NCBI RefSeq assembly: GCF_001424345.1
Contig: NZ_LMPF01000024.1
Span: forward strand, 200,122 to 264,121
Length of the DNA stretch: 64,000 nucleotides
Direction of reading: 5' to 3'
Source: Burkholderia sp. Leaf177
GTDB lineage: Bacteria > Pseudomonadota > Gammaproteobacteria > Burkholderiales > Burkholderiaceae
The notes below the pieces were generated by a model, which made no database searches, was not told where the DNA came from, and saw only the letters and a list, made by a program, of their open reading frames with translations. A program made the position numbers and the translations under genes. Below are positions 37,730 to 48,562 of the stretch, in pieces (position 1 is the first letter of the stretch; each line of letters starts with the position of its first letter).

Positions 37730-37911
37730 ACCAAGCTTATCGAGCCTCGTCGAGATCCGCTATTAGACAAATGGGTGGTGCGTTGAACATTTCCCGACGG
37801 TGCGGTTTCCCGGTTGCGCCGTAGCCTTGTTCGCCGGAGAATGGATTTTGCTCGTATTGCTTCGTAAGCCGCTAATACGCCTTACAGACACCGCCCGACA
37901 AGGAGATTGTC

Positions 37912-38232
37912 ATGGCCCAAACCGCTCATTCGGAACACTTCGCGAGCTTTGCGGAGTTCTATCCGTACTATCTTGAAGAGCACCGCAACGTGGTGTCGCG
38001 GCGGCTTCATTTTATCGGTTCACTTGGGGCGATCGGTTGCGTGGCAATGGCCATAGCAACGGGCGACTGGCTCTGGCTGCCGGCGGCCGTCATTTGCGGC
38101 TATGGCTTCGCGTGGGTTGGTCATTATTTCTTCGAGAAAAATCGCCCCGCCACGTTTCGCCATCCGCTTTATAGCCTGATGGGCGACTGGGTGATGTTCA
38201 AGGACATCTGCATTGGCAGGATTTCGCTTTAG
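37912..38232 (+). CDS. DUF962/Mpo1-like membrane protein
   Basis: 106 residues. FASFAEFYPYYLEEHRNVVSRRLHFIGSLGAIGCV and GYGFAWVGHYFFEKNRPATFRHPLYSLMGDWVMF contain the histidines conserved in Mpo1-like proteins. Yeast Mpo1 is an Fe(II)-dependent dioxygenase acting on 2-hydroxy fatty acids. Two hydrophobic segments are present. AAGGAG lies 8 bp before the ATG. Bacterial function is inferred only. Confidence 0.85.
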   Translation: MAQTAHSEHFASFAEFYPYYLEEHRNVVSRRLHFIGSLGAIGCVAMAIATGDWLWLPAAVICGYGFAWVGHYFFEKNRPATFRHPLYSLMGDWVMFKDICIGRISL

Positions 38233-38239
38233 TTTTCGA

Positions 38240-40266
<2,027 letters not shown>

Positions 40267-40267
<1 letters not shown>

Positions 40268-40674
40268 TGAGCACCACGTCCGCCAATGCAGGCCCCGCGC
40301 GCATCGCGCTATTCAGCCTCATCGCGCTGATTGCGTTGTCGCTCTTGTGGGAGCTGTGGCTCGCGCCCTTGCGTCCCGGCGGTTCCGCGCTTGCACTGAA
40401 GGCGATCCCGTTGGTATTCGCGCTTCGAGGCACGTTCAGGCGCAACCTGTACACATTGCAATGGGCGTCCATGCTCGTCTTGCTCCATCTGGCCGAAGGC
40501 ATTGTCCGCGGCATGACAGACGGCGGATTGTCGGCGCGGCTCGGCTGGATTGAAGCGCTGCTCGCGCTCGTGTACTTCGTCTGTGCGCTGGCCTTTGTTG
40601 CTCCGTTCAAGCGTGCCGCACGTGCCGCAAAACGGCATGGAAGCAAGGCCGCCGCGGACCAGAATGGTTTGTAG
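40267..40674 (+). CDS. DUF2069 inner-membrane protein
   Basis: 135 residues with four predicted TM helices (IALFSLIALIALSLLWELWLAPL; ALKAIPLVFALRG; YTLQWASMLVLLHLAEGIVRG; WIEALLALVYFVCALAFVAPF) and a basic C-terminal tail. The pattern is that of DUF2069 proteins, which are commonly found next to wrbA. Function unknown. It is translationally coupled to wrbA. Confidence 0.83.
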
Positions 40675-40796
40675 CATGGATTCACCCGCTTGACGGAGCC
40701 CTATGCCATTCGGCCAGGTTTCGCGAGGGCCGCGAAAGAGCAATACTGTGTCATCGCCTGCTCCTCACGCAAAAGCCAACGAAGCAACCCACATAC

Positions 40797-42245
40797 ATGA
40801 CCGCAATCAACGACCGTTCGAAGTACTTCGTAGAAGCCTGCATCGAAGCAATTGGCGTCGCCAACGTTTTGACCGATACGCACGACACAGCGTCGTTTCT
40901 TATGGACTGGCGCAAGCGTTATCGAGGTGAAACATGCGCCGTGCTTCTTCCTGGTGACACGAAGCAGGTTGCTCGGGTCGTGCGGCTTGCGCGCGAACAT
41001 CGCGTTCCGATCGTGCCGCAAGGCGGGAATACGGGCCATTCGGGCGGAGCCACGCCCGACGACAGTGGCACGCAAGCAGTTATCAGCCTGCGCCGCATGA
41101 ACCGTGTCCGCGCCGTAGATCCGATCAACAACACCATTACCGTGGAAGCCGGCGTGATTCTGGCGGACCTGCAGGCGCGCGCCGAACAGGAACACCGTCT
41201 CTTCGCACTCAGTCTCGCGGCCGAAGGCAGTTGCACGATTGGCGGCAATCTTTCGACGAACGCCGGAGGCACCGCCGTGTTGCGCTACGGAAATACGCGC
41301 GAGTTGTGTCTCGGGCTGGAAGTGGTTACACCACAAGGCGATATCTGGGATGGTTTGCGCGGGCTGCGCAAGGACAACACAGGGTACGACTTGCGCGATC
41401 TCTATATTGGTGCAGAGGGAACGCTTGGGATCATTACTGCAGCGGTGATGAAACTGCACCCGGCGCCTGTCGCTCGCGTCACGGCGCTGGCCGCGGTCGA
41501 ATCTCCACACGCGGCGCTCGATTTCCTTGCCACTGCTCAGCGTTTTGCCGGACCGTTGCTGACTGGCTTCGAGCTGATGTCGGACTTCGCGCTGCATCTC
41601 GTATCCAGCCATTTCCCGCAGTTGCGTTATCCGTTCTCTGAACAGCACGGGCAAACCGTGCTGCTTGAACTATCCGATAACGAGAGCGAAGCACACGGCC
41701 GCGCCCTCTTCGAACGGCTGATGGAGCACGCAATGGAACAAGGCCTCGTGAAAGACGCAGTGGTCGCCGAGAGCTTGTCTCAATCCAGGGCGTTCTGGAA
41801 TCTGCGCGAACACATTCCGCTTGCGCAGGCTCAGGAAGGTCTCAACATCAAGCACGATATTTCGGTGCCGATATCGAGCATCGGGAGTTTTATCGCGGAA
41901 ACGGATGCGCTTATTGCCCAAGCCATTCCGGGCGTGCGCATGGTGACGTTCGGGCATCTGGGGGACGGCAATTTGCATTACAACGTGCAGGCGCCGGAAG
42001 GCATCGATCCGAAAGTTTTCCTTTCCGAACATCAGGCGAGCGTGAACGCCCTCGTTTATGAACGCGTGAACGCGTACCACGGCAGCATTAGCGCCGAGCA
42101 TGGTTTGGGACAATTGAAGGTGGCCGAGGCGATGCACTACAAATCTCCGGTTGAAATCCGCCTGATGCGCGCGATCAAGACAGCGCTCGATCCGGAAAAC
42201 CTGATGAACCCGGCCAAGGTGTTGCCGGACGTGCGTGCATCGTAA
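40797..42245 (+). CDS. FAD-linked oxidase, D-2-hydroxyacid dehydrogenase type
   Basis: 482 residues. The FAD-binding PCMH domain (about 40-220) has VPIVPQGGNTGHSGGATPD and CTIGGNLSTNAGGTAVLRYGNTRELCLGLEVV in parts. The C-terminal FAD-oxidase domain ends in MVTFGHLGDGNLHYNVQAPEG and HGSISAEHGLGQLK, with the metal/substrate histidines. The family includes D-2-hydroxyglutarate and D-lactate dehydrogenases; the substrate here is not determined. No strong ribosome-binding site is visible before the ATG. Confidence 0.88.
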   Translation: MTAINDRSKYFVEACIEAIGVANVLTDTHDTASFLMDWRKRYRGETCAVLLPGDTKQVARVVRLAREHRVPIVPQGGNTGHSGGATPDDSGTQAVISLRRMNRVRAVDPINNTITVEAGVILADLQARAEQEHRLFALSLAAEGSCTIGGNLSTNAGGTAVLRYGNTRELCLGLEVVTPQGDIWDGLRGLRKDNTGYDLRDLYIGAEGTLGIITAAVMKLHPAPVARVTALAAVESPHAALDFLATAQRFAGPLLTGFELMSDFALHLVSSHFPQLRYPFSEQHGQTVLLELSDNESEAHGRALFERLMEHAMEQGLVKDAVVAESLSQSRAFWNLREHIPLAQAQEGLNIKHDISVPISSIGSFIAETDALIAQAIPGVRMVTFGHLGDGNLHYNVQAPEGIDPKVFLSEHQASVNALVYERVNAYHGSISAEHGLGQLKVAEAMHYKSPVEIRLMRAIKTALDPENLMNPAKVLPDVRAS

Positions 42246-42267
42246 AGCTGCAAAGGAGAAAATCGCT

Positions 42268-43071
42268 GTGAAGATCCGTGTCCTGTCAGACCTGCATCTC
42301 GAACACGACGAACCGCTCGCCATTCCATATGCGGAGTCCGAGCTCGTCGTGCTCGCCGGTGATATTCACAATCACGCCGAAGGCCTGCGCTGGGCGGCGG
42401 AAAACTTCGGTCCCGATGTCCCCGTGATCTATGTGCCGGGCAATCACGAGTATTACGACGGCGAGTTTGGCGCGCTTGAAACCGCAATGAGGGATGCCGC
42501 GAACAGCTTGCCGAACGTGCATTTCCTGAACAACAGCGCGCTGATCGACCGGTATGGCAAATGGCGCGTGTTGGGCACTACTTTATGGACGGACTTCGCG
42601 TTGTATGGATCGAGCGACGAGGCGTTGCGCATTTCCATGCAGGAGGCCGAGCGCGTGATGGTCGATTTCAGGGGCGTGATTCAGGTTTCGTGGCCAGAAC
42701 CCGAGGACGAGCCGCGTTCGTTCACTGCGAGCGATTCCTTGGCGCTGCATCAGCAAGCGCTCGCATGGCTAAAAGAGGAACTCGCCAGGCCTTTCGAAGG
42801 GAAGACTATCGTCGTGACGCATCATGCGCCGCTGCGGGAGAGTCTCGCTGAGAAATACGCGACGGACCGTGTATCGGCGTCGTTTGTCAGCGACTTGCCG
42901 TTGCTCGTGCGCGAACCCGTGGCGTTGTGGGTACATGGCCACACGCATACGGCGTTTGATTATGTCGTGGAAGGAACGAGGGTCGTTTGCAATCCGCGTG
43001 GTTACCGAGATCGGCGAACGGGTTTGCCAGAGAATCCGGCGTTTGAGTGGGATAAGGTGGTCGAGATCTGA
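42268..43071 (+). CDS. Calcineurin-like metallophosphoesterase (GTG start)
   Basis: 267 residues beginning at GTG 42268 (MKIRVLSDLHLEHDEP), chosen because AAGGAG lies 10 bp upstream and the first beta strand starts here. All five metal-binding motifs are visible: DLHLEHD, GDIHNHAEG, PGNHEYYD, VTHHAPL and GHTHTAFDY. It would hydrolyse a phosphomono- or diester; the substrate is unknown. It follows the FAD oxidase by 22 bp and may be cotranscribed. Confidence 0.87.
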   Translation: MKIRVLSDLHLEHDEPLAIPYAESELVVLAGDIHNHAEGLRWAAENFGPDVPVIYVPGNHEYYDGEFGALETAMRDAANSLPNVHFLNNSALIDRYGKWRVLGTTLWTDFALYGSSDEALRISMQEAERVMVDFRGVIQVSWPEPEDEPRSFTASDSLALHQQALAWLKEELARPFEGKTIVVTHHAPLRESLAEKYATDRVSASFVSDLPLLVREPVALWVHGHTHTAFDYVVEGTRVVCNPRGYRDRRTGLPENPAFEWDKVVEI

Positions 43072-43213
43072 TCGCCAGGCGCCGCAGGGCGACGGCTACA
43101 CGAACGTGCGCGGCGAATCAACGGTATAAGACGTTCGTCTCCGAGGCGCAGCTCGCCCGGGCCGTCAAAAGCCCTCACCGCGTTCTAAAACTGCGTCTGG
43201 CTGAAGCGTTCGA

Positions 43214-43243
43214 GCAAAAATAGAAACCGGCAAACCGGTCTTT
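43214..43243 (-). terminator. Candidate terminator of the 53-residue peptide gene
   Basis: ACCGG/CCGGT stem with a 4-nt loop, followed on the minus strand by TTTCTATTTTT. It begins about 7 bp after the peptide's stop codon. Confidence 0.5.
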
Positions 43244-43249
43244 GTCGGA

Positions 43250-43411
43250 TCAGCGGTCGCGCGACTGGCGGTTCTTGCGTTCGTCGATGCGGATCGGAAT
43301 CAGGCGAGCACGTTTCGCGTTATCACGTGCGGTACGCAGCAGTTCACGAGTTGCGGGCACAGCGATCAATCCAAGCAGTGCATAGATAGCGAACATCAGC
43401 GGCGTATTCAT
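43250..43411 (-). CDS. 53-residue single-TM peptide, function unknown
   Basis: Encodes MNTPLMFAIYALLGLIAVPA followed by a strongly basic tail (TRELLRTARDNAKRARLIPIRIDERKNRQSRDR in parts). One N-terminal transmembrane helix is followed by an Arg/Lys-rich cytosolic tail. Support for it being a gene: an AGGAAGG ribosome-binding site 4 bp before the ATG, a transmembrane-then-positive pattern, and a terminator-like hairpin right after the stop. No family is recognised. Confidence 0.65.
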   Translation of the reverse strand: MNTPLMFAIYALLGLIAVPATRELLRTARDNAKRARLIPIRIDERKNRQSRDR

Positions 43412-43575
43412 AACCTTCCTCGGACAATGTCAGAAAATCGGTAAAAGTGAATCGATGAAACGAAAACAAGCTCTTAAGCTAACAAGATGAGGCTGAAATA
43501 GACGTAAGCAAGTGTTGCGCCGCAATAAAGCCGAGTGCTTCGCGTTTGCTGACGCCTATTCTCCTGCTCATAAGC

Positions 43576-44514
43576 TTACGCCGCCACAAATTCTTGCAGC
43601 AATTTTTCGTCGGCGGCGAGTGCGCCAGGCAACTCATTGCGCAAAAAGTCCACCCATGTGCGGATTTTCGCATCTAAATACTGCCGCGACGAATAAAGCG
43701 CGAATACATTGAACAATTGCATGGTGTATTCAGGCAACACTCGCACGATCGTTCCCGCGCGCAGCGCAGGCAATGCAGAGGAAGTGGGCAAAACGCCAAC
43801 GCCCATGCCTTCGCTGATTGCCACAGCCATGGCTTCCGCGACGTTCACAGTGAACGGCGTCGGACCGAGGGTGACGCTTTCTGGACCGTTCGGGCCATCG
43901 AAGGTCCATCGGGTTGGCGGAAATGCGGGTGTAACCAATTGCAGACATGTGTGCTCGTTGAGGTCCGCCACGGATTGCGGCACGCCGTGGGCCTCGATAT
44001 ACGCCGGCGACGCACAGGCAATCGTGAACACGCTGCCCAGCCGTTGCGATACCAGCCCTGAATCCGGCAATTCGCTGCCAAGCACGATCGACACGTCAAA
44101 ACCTTCGTCCAGCAAGTCGGGCACGCGCGAGGCCAGTGTCAAATCGATTTGCACCGACGGATGCAGCTTTTGATAGCGCGAAATCATCGGCACGATGTAG
44201 TGCTGGCCGATACCCGCCATGGCATGCATCTTCAGCTTGCCGGACGGCCTTGCGTGGGCGTCGCCGGCCTCGGCCTCTGCCTGATCCACGTACGCGAGGA
44301 TCTGCTCGCATCGCTGTAAATAACGCTCGCCGGCTTCGGTTAGCGCAATCCGGCGCGTCGTGCGGTTGAGCAAACGCGTACGCAAATGTGCTTCGAGATC
44401 GGAAACCGCACGCGATGTGTATGCCGTCGTCGTATTCAACTGATGCGCCGCTGCCGTAAAGCTGCCGGCTTCCACGACCCGTGAAAACACCCGCATGTTC
44501 TGGAGGGTATCCAT
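43576..44514 (-). CDS. LysR-family regulator of the divergent efflux operon (AaeR-like)
   Basis: 312 residues, with LysR HTH MRVFSRVVEAGSFTAAAHQLNTTTAYTSRAVSDLEAHL in parts and LLNRTTRRIALTEAG. The effector domain ends in YSSRQYLDAKIRTWVDFLRNEL. It is divergent from an outer-membrane/FUSC/DUF1656/HlyD operon, the same arrangement as aaeR next to aaeXAB in enterobacteria. It would therefore sense an aromatic carboxylic acid. This is inference from family and synteny. Confidence 0.85.
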   Translation of the reverse strand: MDTLQNMRVFSRVVEAGSFTAAAHQLNTTTAYTSRAVSDLEAHLRTRLLNRTTRRIALTEAGERYLQRCEQILAYVDQAEAEAGDAHARPSGKLKMHAMAGIGQHYIVPMISRYQKLHPSVQIDLTLASRVPDLLDEGFDVSIVLGSELPDSGLVSQRLGSVFTIACASPAYIEAHGVPQSVADLNEHTCLQLVTPAFPPTRWTFDGPNGPESVTLGPTPFTVNVAEAMAVAISEGMGVGVLPTSSALPALRAGTIVRVLPEYTMQLFNVFALYSSRQYLDAKIRTWVDFLRNELPGALAADEKLLQEFVAA

Positions 44515-44686
44515 TAGCGCTGAGTCTCTCTCAAGTGATGCGTCATTGTTGCGCGTTGAGCGTTATCGATTACATCGAAATGCGTAAAGATGCTTTGCAT
44601 TTTTACCGGTTTTTTCATAATGAGGGCAAAAATACAATCCATACACCCATCTCAATCAGATTTGAGAACTAATTTTGTTAGCCCGG

Positions 44687-46207
44687 ATGCTGGAAAAGAC
44701 CATCGTGCCGATGGTTCTTACATTTATTTTAACAATAGCAGGCTGCGCGAGCACTCAAAACGTCGGTCCCGAGAATTCCCTGAAGGACCCGTCGTTGCTC
44801 GATGCAGGCGCGTCCTTGCGCGCGGCCAATACTGATGCAGGCTGGCCCGCATCGGCATGGTGGCGCTCGTACAACGATCCGCAGCTCGATGCGTGGATCG
44901 AGCGAGCCCAATCCGGAAGTCCATCGCTGGCTTTGGCCGCGGCGCGTGTGCGCGAAGCGCGGGCGCTGGCTGGGATCGCCGAATCGGCACTTTCGCCGCA
45001 GGTCGACGGGTCGCTATCGATTAATCGCAAGCGTTGGCCGGAAAACGCCTATTACGGTCCGGGCAAGTTCAACGATGTCACCACCTGGAACGACACAGGC
45101 GCGCTGCAACTCTCGTACAACCTGGACCTGTGGGGCCGCGACCGGAACGCGGCGGATCGAGCGCTCGACGCCGCCCACGCCCGCGCCGCCGATGCCCGCG
45201 CCGCGCAACTCGAACTCGAAGCGAATGTGGTGCGCGCGTATATCGGGTTATCGCAGGGATTTGCGTTGCGCGATATCGCTCAATCGACGCTCGAGCAGCA
45301 GCAAAGAATCGCCGCGCGCGCTCGCCGGCGGCTGCAAGGCGGCATTGGAACGCAGCTGGAAGTCGCGCAAGCGGAAGCGTCGCTGCCCGACTACGAGCGT
45401 CAGCTCGAGACCTTTGACGAAGCCATCGCGCTTTCACGCAACCAGCTTGCGGCGCTTGCCGGCGCGGGTCCGGGCGCGGGGGATTCGATCACGCGACCGG
45501 TGTTGTCGCTTGCAACGCCGCTTGGATTGCCATCGGCGGTGCCGGCCGAATTGATCGGGCGCCGCCCGGACGTGGTCGCCGCACGCTGGATAGTGGCGGC
45601 GCAGGCGCGTGGTATCGACGTAGCCCGGGCGCAGTTCTATCCGAACATCAATCTGCTGGCGTCGCTTTCGCAAATGTCGGCCGGCGGCGCCCTCTTCACC
45701 TTCCTGACCGGCAACGGCAGCGGCTGGAGCGCAGGTCCGGCCATGACGCTGCCGATATTCGAAGGCGGACGGCTGCGCTCGCAACTCGGGGCGGCATCGG
45801 CGCAATACGATCAGGCCGTCGATCAGTACAACGCGACGCTGGTCGGCGCGTTGCGGGACGTCGCCGATCAGGTCGTGCGCATCCAGTCGCTCGACCGGCA
45901 GCTCGACGCCGCCGGCCGCTCGGTCGCCGCCGCCCAAAAAAGCTATCACCTGGCCGACGAAGGCTACAAGCGCGGCTTGACCGATTACCTCAACGTGCTG
46001 GTCGCGCAGACGCAACTGCTGCGCGCGCAGGACGGTGAGGCGCGCGTCCGAGCGGACCGGCTGGCCGTGTATGCGACCTTTTCGGCGGCGCTGGGCGGCG
46101 GTATCGACGATTCAAACGACAGTTCAAACCATAGTTCAAGCGACAGTCCAACGGACACCCGGATGCTTCCGGCAAAACACATCGGGCCGTTTTCGAAGAG
46201 CGAATGA
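44687..46207 (+). CDS. Outer-membrane efflux lipoprotein, NodT/OprM family
   Basis: 506 residues, TolC-like channel of a tripartite pump. A lipoprotein signal peptide is present (MLEKTIVPMVLTFILTIAGC, lipobox ending in Cys20). Two OEP repeats follow, with SAWWRSYNDPQLDAWIERA and NLDLWGRDRNAADRALDAAHARA in the first and GRRPDVVAARWIVAAQARGIDVARAQFYPNI in the second (quoted in parts). The ATG at 44687 fits the signal peptide; the TTG at 44675 is less likely. It overlaps the FUSC gene by 4 bp. Confidence 0.92.
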   Translation: MLEKTIVPMVLTFILTIAGCASTQNVGPENSLKDPSLLDAGASLRAANTDAGWPASAWWRSYNDPQLDAWIERAQSGSPSLALAAARVREARALAGIAESALSPQVDGSLSINRKRWPENAYYGPGKFNDVTTWNDTGALQLSYNLDLWGRDRNAADRALDAAHARAADARAAQLELEANVVRAYIGLSQGFALRDIAQSTLEQQQRIAARARRRLQGGIGTQLEVAQAEASLPDYERQLETFDEAIALSRNQLAALAGAGPGAGDSITRPVLSLATPLGLPSAVPAELIGRRPDVVAARWIVAAQARGIDVARAQFYPNINLLASLSQMSAGGALFTFLTGNGSGWSAGPAMTLPIFEGGRLRSQLGAASAQYDQAVDQYNATLVGALRDVADQVVRIQSLDRQLDAAGRSVAAAQKSYHLADEGYKRGLTDYLNVLVAQTQLLRAQDGEARVRADRLAVYATFSAALGGGIDDSNDSSNHSSSDSPTDTRMLPAKHIGPFSKSE

Positions 46208-48351
46208 ACATGTCGACGCCCGCCTCCACATTCAAGCCGCTGCATCCGCTTCTCGCCGATTGGGCGCGCACGGATGGCGTTGCGTGGCTCTTCGTCTTCA
46301 AGGCCGTGTTCGCCGCGCTGCTCACGCTCTGGATCGCGATGCGGCTCGACTTGCCGCAACCACGCACCGCGATGACCACGGTCTTCGTCGTGATGCAGCC
46401 GCAAAGCGGCATGGTGCTCGCCAAGAGTTTTTATCGGTTTTGCGGGACGCTCGTCGGCTTGATCGTGATGCTTATATTGATCAGCCTGTTCTCTCAACAA
46501 CCGGTGATGTTCTTATCGGCGACGGCACTTTGGGTCGGGATCTGCACAGCGGGCGCGGCGCGTAACCGCAACTTTCGCTCGTATGGATTCGTGTTGTCGG
46601 GCTATACGGCGGCGCTCATCGGCGTGCCGGCTGCGCAGCACGCGGACGCCGCTTTCATCACGGCCATGACCCGCGTTGCCGAAGTATCGCTCGGCATTGT
46701 CTGCGCGGGGGCGGTGAGCGCACTCGTGTTTCCGCGTCATGCGAGCGAACAGGTTCGTGCGACGGTCCGGCGCCGTTTCATCGAGTTCGTGGATTACATC
46801 TCGAAGGCGCTCGGCGGGAATATTGAACGAGCGCAAATAGAGCGTATCAACGCGGCGTTCGTGGCGGATATCGTCGGCCTTGAAGCGCAGCGCAGCGTCG
46901 CCGTGTTCGAAGATCCCGATAGCCGCATGCGCAGCGGCCGCGTCGCGCGGCTGAACGCGGAATTCATGAGCGTCTCAACGCGGCTTCATGCGCTGCATCA
47001 GTTGATGAATCGTCTGCGCGTGGAAGGCGCGACGCTGACGGTCGAAGCGCTCGAGCCGTACTTCCGGGAAGTCTCGCCGTTGCTGACCGCGAAGGGCGAC
47101 CCGGTGAAAAACGCCGCCGATGCCGTCCACGCCGCCGCGCAACTCGATACCTTCAAAGCATCGTTGCCCAAACGGATCCGGGCCGCGCGATTGACGCTCG
47201 ATCCAGCGGCGAACGGCCTCGAATTCGATACCGCCGCCGAGCTGCTATATCGATTCGTCGATGACCTGCATGCGTACGCGCAAACCTACGCGTCGCTTGC
47301 CGTTCCGTCACATGCGCGCGAGCAGCGCGTCCCGCGCTACGTGCCGAAGACCAGCATGCTGGCAGCGAGCGTGTCCGGCGTGCGGGCATTTATCGTCATC
47401 CTGATACTCAGCGGTTTCTGGATCCTGTCCGCGTGGCCAAGCGGCGGCACCGCCGTGCTCGATGCCGCCGCCGTGGTCGCGCTGGCATCGTCGTCGCCGA
47501 GGCCCACGCAGATGGCTTTTCAGATGGCCGGCGGCACGACGCTCGCCGCTGTTGCGGGAATGATTGTGGTCTTTGCGTTGTACCCGCTCATGGATGGCTT
47601 CATGTTGCTGTCGGCGGCGCTCGTGCCGTTCCTGATGCTCGGCGCATTTTTGACCACGCGCCGCGGCATGATGGGTTATGGCTTGGGCTATTGCATTTTC
47701 TTCTGCTTCCTCGCCGGTCCCGATAACGTCATTCAGTACGACCCATCGGGGTTCATCAACGACGCCATTGCGCTCGTCATCTCCATGCTGGTTTGCGCTG
47801 TCGCGTTCGCTGTATTGCTGCCGACCAACGCGCCATGGTTGCGCCGGTTGCTGCTGCGCGAATTGCGATTGCAAGTCGTTACCGCAAGCAAGGCGCGTTT
47901 GAATGGCCTCGCGACGCGCTTTGAAAGCGGTGCGCGCGATCTGCTTTCCCAGCTCGATGCCCTCGCCGCCGGCAACGAAGCATTGCAGCGCGATGCATTG
48001 CGTTGGCTTTTCGCGGTGCTTGAAGCAGGTCACGCGGTGATCGATTTGCGAACTGAAATCAAGGACACCGGCAACGAGCACATGAAAATCAACGAAGCGA
48101 TAAACCAGCTCGCGAGTCTCTTCGATCACCCATCGTCGTCACGTTTTCAGAAGGCGTTATCGGCGACATCGATTGCAATAGACGATCTCCGTGCGCTGCT
48201 CGAATCCGAAACCAAAATCGACCCGCGCGATGAACGTCACCGCTTGCAACGCATGCTGAGCCAGCTCCATTTCATCCGAACCGCGCTGCTCGATCCCGAA
48301 TCGCCGATGGCATCGCTAAACAGCGGCGAAGGAGCCCTAAATGCCGCGTGA
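46204..48351 (+). CDS. FUSC-family inner-membrane exporter (AaeB/YccS-like)
   Basis: 715 residues. It has two FUSC membrane modules: about 25-180 (WLFVFKAVFAALLTLWIAMRLDLPQPRTAMTTVFVVMQPQSGMVLAKSFYRFCGT in parts) and about 390-550 (VRAFIVILILSGFWILSAWPSGGTAVL, then FALYPLMDGFMLL). They are separated and followed by cytosolic helical regions. The AaeB type exports aromatic carboxylic acids such as 4-hydroxybenzoate with an HlyD partner. Substrate assignment is inferred from the operon (DUF1656, adaptor, LysR). Confidence 0.87.
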   Translation: MNMSTPASTFKPLHPLLADWARTDGVAWLFVFKAVFAALLTLWIAMRLDLPQPRTAMTTVFVVMQPQSGMVLAKSFYRFCGTLVGLIVMLILISLFSQQPVMFLSATALWVGICTAGAARNRNFRSYGFVLSGYTAALIGVPAAQHADAAFITAMTRVAEVSLGIVCAGAVSALVFPRHASEQVRATVRRRFIEFVDYISKALGGNIERAQIERINAAFVADIVGLEAQRSVAVFEDPDSRMRSGRVARLNAEFMSVSTRLHALHQLMNRLRVEGATLTVEALEPYFREVSPLLTAKGDPVKNAADAVHAAAQLDTFKASLPKRIRAARLTLDPAANGLEFDTAAELLYRFVDDLHAYAQTYASLAVPSHAREQRVPRYVPKTSMLAASVSGVRAFIVILILSGFWILSAWPSGGTAVLDAAAVVALASSSPRPTQMAFQMAGGTTLAAVAGMIVVFALYPLMDGFMLLSAALVPFLMLGAFLTTRRGMMGYGLGYCIFFCFLAGPDNVIQYDPSGFINDAIALVISMLVCAVAFAVLLPTNAPWLRRLLLRELRLQVVTASKARLNGLATRFESGARDLLSQLDALAAGNEALQRDALRWLFAVLEAGHAVIDLRTEIKDTGNEHMKINEAINQLASLFDHPSSSRFQKALSATSIAIDDLRALLESETKIDPRDERHRLQRMLSQLHFIRTALLDPESPMASLNSGEGALNAA

Positions 48352-48541
48352 TATCGCGATCCTCGATGCCTATGTGCCCGCCATTTTGCTGTTGTTCATC
48401 GCGGGCGGAATGGCGACGTGGATCATCGACCGGGTGCTTGCGTTGACGGGTTTGTATCGTGTCGTGTGGCATCCGTCGCTATTTCGCGCGTGCCTGCTCG
48501 TGTGCGTGTGCGGACTACTTGGACTTTCGGTGTACCGATAA
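48341..48541 (+). CDS. DUF1656 small membrane protein (AaeX-like)
   Basis: 66 residues with two TM segments (YVPAILLLFIAGGMATWII and ACLLVCVCGLLGLSVY) and the conserved RVLALTGLYRVVWHPSLFR middle. It matches DUF1656/AaeX proteins, which always accompany aae-type pumps. It overlaps the FUSC gene by 11 bp and precedes the adaptor by 21 bp. Its role in the pump is not known. Confidence 0.88.
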   Translation: MPRDIAILDAYVPAILLLFIAGGMATWIIDRVLALTGLYRVVWHPSLFRACLLVCVCGLLGLSVYR

Positions 48542-48562
48542 TTGAAGGACTGGAACAGCATC

